64,000 bases of DNA. Source: Phytophthora sp. 'mugwort' (Eukaryota > Oomycota > Peronosporomycetes > Peronosporales > Peronosporaceae). Of this stretch, positions 21,095 through 31,213 are shown piece by piece. Positions within the stretch are counted from its first letter, which is position 1. The number at the start of each line of letters is the position of its first letter. The notes beneath the pieces were generated by a model. The model searched no databases. It saw only the letters and a program-made list of their open reading frames with translations, and was not told the DNA's origin. A program made the position numbers and the translations under genes. Location: positions 5,394,001 through 5,458,000 of the forward strand of contig JAUCEF010000005.1 in NCBI GenBank assembly GCA_033558025.1, in the 5' to 3' direction.

Positions 21095-21422
21095 GTTGCT
21101 TGGCCTTTTTCCCGCTGCGTTTGAAAATTGTCCAAATGTGACGTCCGGACTAAATCACAAACTGATTGTGTAATTTGTGACCGGATCTTGAAGTTACCTA
21201 TCTGCAATGGGACCTCGTCTGAAGCAGAGCCGCGTAAGCGATGGGTGTGGAGATCTGTCTCCAAGGCGTGCTGGCGTGTTCACCGTTCGCTTCAAGGTCT
21301 TCAGCCTCCACCTTAGAAAGCCGGATTGAGTATCACAATGTTGAAAAATTTCCAAATGTACGTCAAAATTCCCAACAACAACTTCTCCTTAATAGCTCTT
21401 TTCTCCTAGGCGTTAATCACTA
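21095..21422. other. Intergenic between two minus-strand genes
   Basis: It contains the promoter of the Csm1-like gene and the 3' UTR of the FYVE gene. No extra feature recognised. Confidence 0.4.
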
Positions 21423-24098
21423 CTACGCACTGTCTTCTTCGTCCTCGCTCTCATCGTTTCGCCCCAAAGCAGATAAATAACACTCAATAGCTTCGTCATC
21501 TCGACCACGCTCATGCAAAATGCGTCCCAGCATCGCCACACCTGCGCCAGAGGGCTGCAGCTTTAAACTGGTCATGCACGCTTCTTCCGCGGCCGCAGGC
21601 TGGCCGACCATCAATCGGCACCCAGCAAGCAGATACCATAGCGTCGCGTTCGAGCGCTCGATTCCAGTGGCACGCGACAGCTCCAGGATGGCAGCCATGT
21701 ACTCCTTCTGTTCCATGAATAATTTCCCAGAGCGAATGGCTCGCGACACTGCGGCGTGAGCCTTTTCGTATCGAGCCACACGCACTTTGGCCTTCCGCAA
21801 CTCGCTCTGTGCCTTCCGCGAACGCTTAATAGCCTCACTGTACATGTCGAGTAAATCCGGTAGCTCTTTCTGGTGCTGAAGTACGATCGCTTCCAGCTCC
21901 GAGATTTGGCGCATAATCTCTTGGTCTCTCTTAGTCAACTTGTAATCGGCACTTGTCGAAGCCTTCTTCTTGGCCTCTAAACTAGCAGCGTCAATACCTG
22001 CGATGGCTTCTTTCTTGGCCCGAAGCTTAGCAGTCAGATCTTGTTTCCCTCGATTGGACGCGGCAAGCAGCTTGGCGAGAGCCTCGTCGTCGTCGGTATT
22101 AAAGTTCTCGTCACCGATAAAGGAATTGTCACTACCCAATAAAACACGCGTCTCCGTGAACCCGACGTCATCGGTTTGCGATAACTTGGCGCCACTATGT
22201 TGAGACCTTCCGTCGTTGCTTCTCTTTTGTTCTCGCAATAGCTCGCTGCTGTCTCGGAAACTAGCATCGCCAGGTCTCTCACGTCGATTTGGCGGCATCA
22301 GCTTCCGCGCACCTTGCATCTCACCACGGATCTTGTTGTCGTGTCTACGCTGATTCGGTGGCGGTGCATTACGTCTTCGCTCACTCGTGTACGCTTGCGG
22401 GGCTGCTTTACGTCTGCTGGGCCCTCGAGTAGATTCCTCTTCACTGTCTTCCTCAATCATCGGCTTTAGATTCGTCTTCTGCATCGCTGCTTTTGCTGGC
22501 TTCGGGTTGAGGTATTTCTGCGTGATCGCCGATACTTCAAAGCTCTTGACACTGCTTGAGGACGCACTAAAGTCCAGATGCTCCTTCTTTTCCAAAGACT
22601 CACGGTTTGTGCTGTTGGCACCGTTACGAGGCTGGCAAACCGTTTTTCTCTTCATCGCTGCTGCATTCTTGCGAGCTTTGGGCTTCGAGTCTTCGTGATC
22701 GGACCCGGCGAGGCTGAAAATGGAGAAAGTGGAGTCAGCGAATGCACTTGGCTTGTCCTTTTCCTCCTGACGCGGCGGTAAGCGCTTCGGCTTGGGCTTT
22801 GGCGTCGACATTTGAGTCTGGCTCTCATCGTTCGCATTCAAAGCAGCGTACAAATTACTCAGTGTTGACGACGTGGTGCGGCACGTAGAGGACGTATCTC
22901 GACGCACCTTGCCACTAGCTCGTTTACCGAGACTGGACACAGGGCTACGCATCTGCTCGAACTTTCTGTTCCTAGTCAGGTCATTGCTTGGCATTCGATG
23001 ACGCTCGTTTTGTCCAGGCGAATCGCGGGAAGATCTCCCGCGTGGAGTGTCATCGAACAGATCTCGTTCATGCAGAGCCCTGTCACGACGTTCTCTCTCA
23101 CGTGGGTCTTTATTGCGTCGTTCACGTGGGTCTCTTTCACGGGGGTCCCTGTCTCGAGGGTCTCTGTTGCGTCGATCCTTCTCACGTGGACCTCGCTCAC
23201 GAGGGTCCCGATTACGTCGATCCTTCTCACGTGGCTCATGTAAAAGGTCCCTGGGGTGCAAATCTCCTTCACGCGCTGGCCTGTCACGTGGCTTGCCACG
23301 TGAAGAAACTACTTCACGTGGATCTCTTCCATGTGGAGACTTTGCAGCGTGTGGCGACCTCATGCGACGCCCACGAGCTGAATTCATAGTGCGCTGTTCT
23401 CCGTCTGGACGTAGCATACGCCTCGGCCCTTCATAGTCGTCATCTCCATTCCACGTCCTGTTATCTCGTCGTGCGGCTTCCAATGGTCTCCTCGCTCCGT
23501 GACGGGGGCTCCGCATACGATGGCCATACTCACGTTCATCCCTCGCCTCCAGCGTGTGTCGGCGCGGTCTGTCATCAGGCAGATCACGACGAGACGGAGG
23601 TGCCAGTCCCATCGCAATGTTGCAGCACTTCGGATGGCATTTGTCACACACTCGCTGCGGCACCTTCGACAGTGACGTGGGCACGATCACCTTGTTCCTG
23701 GAATGCTTGCCACAGACCGAGAGCCCACAGTGTCGACAGTGGTGTCGCTTGTTCATGAGCGAGAACTCGACGCTGCAGATGCCACATCGGTCCTCGACTT
23801 GCCAGCGTTTGGGCTTGAAATGGGCCATGGCGCTGTTGCCGCGTGGAGCTGCGGCGACTCGCGGCGGCGCCTGCGGTTGTGGCATATAAATCCTGCCTGG
23901 CACCAGATAGGATAGTCCGTCCCCACGAAATTGTGTGCTTGTCGTCGATTCGGTCCCTGTGGGTCCCTGTTCTCCGCCCCGCCTCCGTTCGTCCGTCGCC
24001 ACGTCCGTCGGTTCGTTGCTTCCGCTTGCGGCCCGCCGACTAGCGAGTGAACTGAACAATCCTCTTTCCCCCCGAGACGGGCGGCGTCGTGTAAACAA
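21423..24098 (-). CDS. FYVE zinc-finger protein with Arg/Asp-rich low-complexity region and TPR-like tail
   Basis: A single-exon frame of up to 891 residues. The FYVE domain has all signatures: WQVED (the WxxD), CGIC, KRHHCRHCG, CGKH, RVCDKC, with two zinc sites. FYVE domains bind PI3P on endosomes. Next comes a striking charged region (about 180-360) of repeated RDPRE/RDRDPRE/KDRRNRD-type units, then a Ser/Lys-rich middle. A coiled coil (about 720-790) and a C-terminal TPR-like array (AAILELSRATGIERSNATLWYLLAG, then two more helical pairs) end in an acidic DESEDEEDSA. The start is uncertain: in-frame Met codons at 24098, 23885 and 23828 all precede the FYVE domain. MPQPQAPP at 23885 or MAHFKPKRW at 23828 is more likely than 24098, since the first 70 residues look like translated 5' UTR. 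Confidence 0.85.
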   Translation of the reverse strand: MFTRRRPSRGERGLFSSLASRRAASGSNEPTDVATDERRRGGEQGPTGTESTTSTQFRGDGLSYLVPGRIYMPQPQAPPRVAAAPRGNSAMAHFKPKRWQVEDRCGICSVEFSLMNKRHHCRHCGLSVCGKHSRNKVIVPTSLSKVPQRVCDKCHPKCCNIAMGLAPPSRRDLPDDRPRRHTLEARDEREYGHRMRSPRHGARRPLEAARRDNRTWNGDDDYEGPRRMLRPDGEQRTMNSARGRRMRSPHAAKSPHGRDPREVVSSRGKPRDRPAREGDLHPRDLLHEPREKDRRNRDPRERGPREKDRRNRDPRDRDPRERDPRERRNKDPRERERRDRALHERDLFDDTPRGRSSRDSPGQNERHRMPSNDLTRNRKFEQMRSPVSSLGKRASGKVRRDTSSTCRTTSSTLSNLYAALNANDESQTQMSTPKPKPKRLPPRQEEKDKPSAFADSTFSIFSLAGSDHEDSKPKARKNAAAMKRKTVCQPRNGANSTNRESLEKKEHLDFSASSSSVKSFEVSAITQKYLNPKPAKAAMQKTNLKPMIEEDSEEESTRGPSRRKAAPQAYTSERRRNAPPPNQRRHDNKIRGEMQGARKLMPPNRRERPGDASFRDSSELLREQKRSNDGRSQHSGAKLSQTDDVGFTETRVLLGSDNSFIGDENFNTDDDEALAKLLAASNRGKQDLTAKLRAKKEAIAGIDAASLEAKKKASTSADYKLTKRDQEIMRQISELEAIVLQHQKELPDLLDMYSEAIKRSRKAQSELRKAKVRVARYEKAHAAVSRAIRSGKLFMEQKEYMAAILELSRATGIERSNATLWYLLAGCRLMVGQPAAAEEACMTSLKLQPSGAGVAMLGRILHERGRDDEAIECYLSALGRNDESEDEEDSA

Positions 24099-24594
24099 GC
24101 GAAAGTTTTACACTCTTGGCGTGGGCTGCAGACTACAGTCTGTACGGTTCACGGACCCTCGACACGGGGCGGAAAGACAGGCGGAGAGCACCGAGAAGAT
24201 GCGCAGGGAACAGCACACGACCAGCCGAAGCGACTCGTTCAATTGATACAACCCCGTTCTCTGTCGACGAGGCTAAACGCCACGTGCTAATGCCGAGCCG
24301 CGGCTACAACGTCTGGGCTGCTTGTTGTACGAGCGCCACTTGGGCCCTCACTGACTCAGTGACTGAGCGGTCAGGCCTGCGTAAGATGGTAGGGGCCGGG
24401 CACTGGCTGGTGCCAGGTGGCGCTGATGTCACGCCGGACACTGGCTGTCAGGGAAGCCTTTTGGGTTTATTGGAGACTTGCCCGATTATAGTTCCTCCTT
24501 TGACACCAGAACATTGAGAAGTAGTCCCACAATCAATCACCAAATGGTCCTACCTAATTTTTTGTGTACTCAAGTCTCCATCCATTTTACTAGC
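24099..24594. other. Divergent intergenic (FYVE gene / PNKP promoter)
   Basis: About 500 bp serving two divergent promoters. A near-palindromic ctcactgactcagtgactgag lies around 24346-24366 (core tgactcagtga), which resembles an AP-1/Gcn4-like bZIP site. I see no gene. Confidence 0.45.
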
Positions 24595-26526
24595 ATGGAC
24601 GCGTTCCTCAAGCGGCAGCTGTTCGCGCAGGACGTGGCGGTTCTCCTAGGCCAGCCGACGGATTCCACTGACGATGGGGCCGCTCACAAGGATTTTGCCG
24701 AGCTACGCGCGCTCGTGAAGGTGCACGGCGGCGAAGTGATCGACCCACAGAGCGAGCAGGACGACATCAAACGGCGTATCAATGTGGTTCTGCTACCCGT
24801 AGGACGCTCGACGCTGGACCACCAAGACGACAAGATGCTCCAGCTCATGGCCACGCGCTTCCCGAAGGCCGAGATCCTGCGCGCCCAGTGGGTTACGGAC
24901 AGCGTCAAGAAGAATCGGCGGCTCGCCACGACGCCCTATCGCTTCCTGGACCCTGCAACTGCCGTCACGACCATCGGGACGGAGCCACCGCCGACCAAGA
25001 AGCAGAAGGTCACAGCCACAACTGGAGCCTTCTTCACGACTCAACCAGCGACTGTAACGAGGGATGAAGAGCTGCCAGGGCCCAATTTGACGCCCTGGAA
25101 GACGATTCAAGGCTCGCTACACGTGCTGGACGCACGAACCAAGCAGCAGCAGCAACAAAATACGACAAATACGTTCAAAATTGCGGGTTTTGATCTGGAT
25201 AACACGCTAATAGTTACCAAGAGCGGCAAAAGATTCGCCAGAGACAAGAACGACTGGAAATTGTTCCATCCGACGCTCGTACGGGATAAACTGGCGGAGC
25301 TGGCGCGCGACGGTTTCACGTTGACCATCTTCTCGAACCAGAATGGGATCGCTAAAGGGCACACTACAGCCACACAAGTGCAGGTAGAGGCTTTGCTCTA
25401 CTGTATACACTTTCCAGTTGTTAATTGCTGTCTGTTGTGGCTGCGTAGAGTAAACTGGAGGCAATCGTCAAGCAGCTGAATGTACCGATGTTGGTGTTCC
25501 TGGGGACAGATAGTGATGCTATGCGCAAGCCTCGCTTAGGTGCCTGGAAGGAAATGGTCAAACTGCTGAGTGAAAAAGGTGAGTCAGTTATCGATAAAGA
25601 AGCGAGTTTCTACTGTGGAGATGCAGCCGGGCGGCCGAAGATAACTGGACGTGCGAAAGACTTCGCTGCGACGGACTACAAGTTCGCGTTGAATGCTGGA
25701 ATCCGCTTCTTCACACCCGAAGATTTGTTTCTAGGTACAAAACAGCGGCTTCATACCCGTCCTGACACGTGGGAGCTTGGCTTTGACCCAAAGTCCATTG
25801 CTGTCAATGTCTCTACAGGTAAGATATGACGTTAACCTCATATGCCAGTTCTTACTGTCAGACTGATCATATCTCTTCTTGTATTTGAAGAGCCATTGCT
25901 AACCCCATCTTCAGCACAAACTGTGAAATCCGATCAAGAATTAATTGTTCTCGTGGGCCCACCGGCGTCAGGGAAATCCTTCTTTGCAAAGACTTATCTA
26001 AGTTCTTACGTTCTTGTAAGTCAAGATGAACTGCGCACAGCTGTTAATTGCAAGAAGAAGTGTCTTGAAGCTTTTGAGCAGAAGAAAAGTGTGGTTATCG
26101 ACAATACCAATCGTGACCCACGGACTCGAAAGGAATGGATTGCGATCGCAAAGGAAAAGGTACGTACAAGTCTAACTCTAATTCTGTTGAATACTCACAC
26201 ATTTCACTCTTTTTGTATTTGTCAGAGCCTACCTATCCGGTGTTTCGAAATGGATGTCGACAAACCGCTCTCGATGCACCTCAACACGTTCAGATCACTG
26301 ACGGAGCAGAAGAAAATCCCTGACGTGGCCATTCACGGATTTTATAAGAACCTCGTGGTGCCAACGGTAATTGATAGAAATGCATCATAATCGGCCGTGA
26401 TAATGACACATGGTACGTCTCTTGTGTTAGGTCAAAGAAGGGTTTGCAGAAGTGGTAAAAGTCCAATTTCGAATCGCTCCAAGCGTCTCCGAAGCCGATC
26501 AAGCGCTGCTACGGTCCTATCTTTAA
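24595..26526 (+). CDS. PNKP: Polynucleotide kinase 3'-phosphatase with N-terminal BRCT domain
   Basis: Bifunctional DNA end-processing enzyme: it removes 3'-phosphates and phosphorylates 5'-OH ends in strand-break repair. Five exons, 24595-25383, 25449-25818, 25891-26159, 26226-26366 and 26431-26526, give 554 residues. Residues about 1-125 form a BRCT domain (LVKVHGGEV, WVTDSVKKNRRL..Y). The HAD phosphatase domain has FDLDNTLIVTKSGKRF, TIFSNQNGIAKG and FYCGDAAGRP. The C-terminal kinase has the P-loop VGPPASGKSFF, then SQDEL, VVIDNTNRDPRTRKEW and RCFEMDVD. Animal PNKP carries an FHA domain and the plant enzyme PARP-type zinc fingers, so the BRCT N-terminus is a distinct way of recruiting the enzyme. 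A hydrophobic intron 1 (66 bp) is nearly open but breaks the frame if kept. Confidence 0.93.
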
Positions 26527-26745
26527 TGACTCGGTGGAGTCAGGACGAAGTCTTCACTATTAATACTTAAGTGCTTCTTTTCTCGTATGTTAATGACTCT
26601 GTAGCTTTTTGCGTTTGTTAGGATGTATTTTGGGGCCATTTTGAGCGACAAATCGGGCTTACATCTGTCACATTCTTCTACTCTTTCGTGAGGACAGAGA
26701 CGAAGAGCGGCGGAAGGAGGGAACGCGCTTAGCGTACGCAGACAA

Positions 26746-28752
26746 ATGTCGTCTAAAATCAAGGATGGACTTTTCATGGGGGATATAGACGCTGCCCAGG
26801 ATGCCGATTTCCTGCAGCTTAATGGGATTATGCATATTGTCAATTGTGTGCCCCGTCAGGTGCCCAACATTTTCCAACAGAGTCTGGGCTTATCGTACAC
26901 GGCGTGCGATCTGGAGGAGGTATTACGTCGACCTTTTTTCGACCTCAAGAACCGTGAGTTTACTCACATTATTCAGCTCATCGACCGAGCTCTCGAGCGG
27001 ACGGAGAGTGTGCTAGTGCACTCGTTGAATGGTATTAATCGCAGTCCAAGCATCATGATTGGGTACCTTATGGTCAAGTATTGCTGGGGGCTTGACAAAG
27101 CACACGAGTTTGTGATGACCAAACGCTCCGACATGAAGCTGCACGAGTCATATATTGACCAACTTTGTTCCCTTGAAGTACAAATTCAAGGAGATCGCCC
27201 AGCGCGTGCAACGGAGCGCCAACTATACGAGTGGGGCACACATACAGCAGATCCAAAGACGGACGAGATCGTGCTTATCCATACGTTTCTCAATTCGGCC
27301 ACCGCATATGATGGGAATGCTGCACCTGAGAGCCGACGACTGGATACTAGCAAGCGTTATCGTGGTGCTCCATCTGAACGGCGTCTGACTTGGATTGATC
27401 AGACTCCTGAAATGGTACGTAAGTCTTGTTTCACTCAAGTATTCTGTCCTTACTAACTACTGCATCTCCTTCATATTGTAGAAGAAGCTGCACCCGTCCT
27501 TGCTCGTTCGACCGGAGCGTCCACCAAATCATTCTTACAGTAGAATGACTGCGGTAAGTAGCGTGGAGTACGCCACATGGGAGTCATGACATGACTTTAC
27601 TAATGTACTCTCAATTTACACATATAGGCAAACGGGTGGGTGGATTTACTGGACCCTTCGCCAGGTCTTGTCCACCAAGCAAAAGTCAAGGTAAGATGCA
27701 CTTTACTCACTGTTTCATACCAAGAATTCTAACATTTGCGTGTCATTGTTCATTTTTGGTAGGAAATGGCCGCTGACACTGGTCTTTTAGCTTCTCGAGT
27801 GGCTTTTGCCGACTTGGGGTTGAATCCAAAGCATGACGCACGAGCACCAAGTCGATATCTGGATCAGAACGAGCCCGAGTTTGATTTAGGCGTCCAAAGT
27901 GCTGCAGAAGTTCCGTTGGTACACAACAGCAAGCGTCTTCACTCTTTTTCGGCACCGAAGAGAACCGAGGTCCTCGACGATGAAGCATCGACATCACCGT
28001 CGACGGTCAGCGAGGAGCTAAACTTTATGTCGGAGGAAGCATCGGGTAGTTCCAACCCTCGATACCTTCGTGAGACTCTGGCGTCCATCAACTCGCGTCC
28101 ACGACGTCTATTAAGTACCGCTTCGTATCGGTCTTCAACGACTTCTACCAAGTGCGTATCCCTTCCAGCAAATGGACGCAGCTACAGCTCCGGTGCCATC
28201 CTGGGCTCCAGTCTATCGAAGGAGACAACGACGTCAAGTGCTGCATCGAAGGGCGTACCGAAGAAGACGGGGAAAATTGCCACGACTTCCGGTTCTCGAG
28301 CTCCAAGCACAGCACCAGGAGGACGCGTGTTTTTCAGTGTGGATTTCCCGCCGCCACAGGCTTCGACAGTAACGCTTTCGAGTCGCAGCCGAGGTGGCCA
28401 CATTCTAACTGGCGCCACACGTCGCTCCGTGCCAGACTCGCTGTCCCAGCAGCCTCAAACATGTGCCCCAACACGTCCTCGGACGGCACCGCCGCGTGGA
28501 CGCAAGGACGTCGAGACGAAGGATTTACTACAGAGCAAGAAGGTTGAGCTGGGCGGCTTCAGCCGCATCACGATCGACCCCAAGACGTCATACCGCAACT
28601 CGATCTCGTCCGTGGACTACACGAATGGCTCGGGAATGGATGCCAACCCCACAGTCGCCAACAGCGCGACAACTCGCGGTGTGCGACGACCTTCAGCCTC
28701 CACTGCCACTGGTTACGGCCGAGCCAAAACCGCTCGAGCGACGTGGCGGTAG
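26746..28752 (+). CDS. Dual-specificity phosphatase-like protein with Cys-to-Ser active site (pseudophosphatase)
   Basis: Four exons, 26746-27414, 27482-27553, 27628-27690 and 27763-28752, encode 597 residues. Residues 5-145 form a DUSP fold: IKDGLFMGDIDAAQD, IMHIVNCV, Asp55 in the position of the general acid, then VLVHSLNGINRSPSIMIGYLM. The signature HCxxGxxRS reads HSLNGINRS, so the catalytic Cys (position 93) is Ser while the P-loop Arg99 is kept. Such a protein should bind phosphotyrosine or phosphothreonine without hydrolysing it, like STYX. The C-terminal about 380 residues are a disordered, Ser/Thr/Arg-rich tail with no domain I recognise. The change is clear in the DNA (cactcg at about 27019), though a sequencing error cannot be ruled out from one sequence. 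Confidence 0.85.
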
Positions 28753-28932
28753 AACCCGATCGAGATGATAGAGGCTGATGATCCACATGAAACACGAAAA
28801 CAAAATGCTGTTGATAGTTGACGTTTCTTGCTCTGGTTTTGGTCTGAAGTTAGCGAGTCGTGAAGAGACGGAAGAACGATGGGAACTGGTGCCTTAGCTT
28901 CGTGTTCTTGCCTGGGTTGGTCAATTCCTGCC

Positions 28933-31135
28933 ATGTCTAACGAAGAGCGTCTAAAGAAGCTCGACTCAAAGCACGAGGTTCGTGGCTCCTGCCATTATGT
29001 GCTTTTCTAGTATAAAATACTAACAAGTTTGTGTTCAGGAGCTCTACCTGGTCTTCACGATCGATGTTGCGTTACCCAAGTCTTCATTTCCACGCGACGA
29101 TGTATTTGCCTCCACTAGTTCAGCCACTGAAAGCCTCAGGACGGGCCACGTGCTGCTATTTGCTCGAGCTGCAGGACCTGTAGGACAACCTTTACATCAT
29201 TTACCACTAGGTTTACTCAAACGTTTCGTATTGGAATATCGACGGAGAAGAAGCGATCTGTATCAATCATTTGAGTCGGATGTGACTCTTGTAGTAGCAA
29301 CTACGACCCCATACGCTCCTGTTGAGCTGTACATTACCAGCTTTCTACTGAGTCATCGTGTACGGGTCATCTTTGACACGTCAAAACAAGTGGACGGACA
29401 GTCCGCTGTCTCATTAACGTTGCTGCTTTGTGCGCGATGTGGAGTTAATGCTGAATGCACTTGCGGGTGGCGACATCTTCATGTGATTGGACCAGAGATG
29501 GAGCAGCAAAGTGTGGTCGAATTCATCGCCTCCAGCTTGGTAAAGACTACTACAGAATTGTGTCAATGGCGACTATAAACTCTAACGATCTTTTCTGATT
29601 ATTAACAGCCACGACTTCCGGCCCAAGCTCTGCCATGTTTTCATCTTCGTGTCGGCGAATCTGGTACAGGAAGTACTCCAAACTTTCGTGTTCAAGCCTA
29701 CAGACACGATGTAGTGCGGCCTATGATTGATTGTCCATATACTGTAAGTATACATTAAGCCACTGGAGAGTGAGAAATAATCATACAATGCTGACTTTTT
29801 GAGCAGGTCTTTAAGATGAAACTTACTTTTGGGAACCTGGGCTGGAGAATTACTCGAAGGTATCGCGAGTTTGTGGAGCTGCACACTCGTTTAACAATGC
29901 TAGTAGAAGACTCGAAGCTCCCTCAATTTCCACCTAAAAAATGGTATAAAAACGCACACAGCGCTTACACGATCCCGACACTAATATAACGATGCTTTTT
30001 TTCGCAGGATATCTCCGACCGAACCGATTTTTCTTTTCCATCGTCGATTACGACTCGAGAATTACCTCAAAGGAGTATTTATGATTGAAAGTTTACAGGA
30101 TTCGGTACCTTTACTTGTTTTTCTGGGAGGTATGGCACAAGAGAAACACTCGATTTTATTGTTATTTACTCATTTGTTTTTGTGCTGTTACTTTACGATG
30201 ACAGTACTATCGACAACCTACTTCGACCACATCGCGTTAAGAAGCTACAGGAGCCAAATCCTGCACCTCCAGGTACTCGAATTTTATACTTATCCAGGAG
30301 ATTTGATCCTCTTCAATGGTCGAGCCAAAGCGAGCATCCTTCAGCGAGCAGTGAGTATCCAGCGAGGATTTAAGCAGTCTTAAACGTCCTTTAACTCGAC
30401 TATTGCTGTAGGTGACAAGATCCGAATGGGATCATGTCGCTATAGTCGTTCCACCACACGAAGACGGAAGGCTTCAACTCTTAGAAGCAACAGGCGACGG
30501 AGTGACATTAACATCTCTGGTATACACTCTTCATAAGTATACACAACAAGTTAACAGCTAACTAACTAACTGATCTGTGTACTTAGACGGCCCGATTGCT
30601 AACATACTCAACTTTCCACGTCAAGTACCTCGCACTGCGCAAACTCCGCACCCCTTTACTCTCTCGAGCCGTCGTGAATGATCTGCTTGAGCGCTTCACC
30701 GCTGAGGTTGGTTCACTCAGTAAATATTCACTCTGTCCACTACACTCACCAAATCATGTACAGGTTGAGGGACTTCCGTACGGTTTAAGTCTCCGCAGTA
30801 TCCTTCACGCTGGACAAATCGACCACGCTGGACCACAAGGCGCCACCTTCTTCTGCTCCGAATTGGTTCGTACTGTGATCAATCTCTCGCGAAAGATTAA
30901 AAAAATATCCTATAAAAACTCATTCCCTAAAAAGGTGGCAGCAGCATATAAAGCACTCGGGATCATTTCAAGTTCAAGCAACGCCACAGATTTCTGGCCC
31001 GGTTCCTTTTCGCCGGGACATTTGGTCGACGTCGAGCTCTCGCGTCACGGTGCTTCCCTAAGCCCCGAGATCCTCCTCGACTGCAAAATGCTTGAAGTCG
31101 CCACCGCAAACGTTTCTCGAATTATTACCAAATAA
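28933..31135 (+). CDS. PX-domain protein fused to a permuted papain-like (YiiX/NlpC-P60-type) domain
   Basis: Exons I support: 28933-28977, 29039-29539, 29609-29743, 29807-29943, 30008-30129, 30205-30272, 30298-30350, 30412-30519, 30587-30706 and 30764-31135. The middle carries a PX domain (VFKMKLTFGNLGWRITRRYREFVELHTRL, LPQFPPKKW), which binds phosphoinositides. The C-terminal half matches permuted papain-like hydrolases of the YiiX group: GDLILFNGRAKASI, then WDHVAIVVP with the catalytic His, LLEATGDGVTL, and later ATFFCSELVRTV with the catalytic Cys, so His precedes Cys. The N-terminal about 180 residues are unrecognised. Between 30129 and 30205 the two frames differ by one base with the only plausible GT..AG pair, so either the splice site is unusual or the sequence has an error. 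About 520 residues in all. It ends 78 bp before IFT144. Confidence 0.8.
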
Positions 31136-31213
31136 GCAAAAAAATAATAGCAAAATCTTTTTAGGATCTCGCGATCTTGAAGAGACGCTCGCCTAGTTGT
31201 CAATAAACAATAA

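Noticed and set aside
22988..23436. Plus-strand frames with repetitive SRGS/HVDP units opposite the FYVE gene
   Set aside because: Antisense reading of the RDPRE repeat region.
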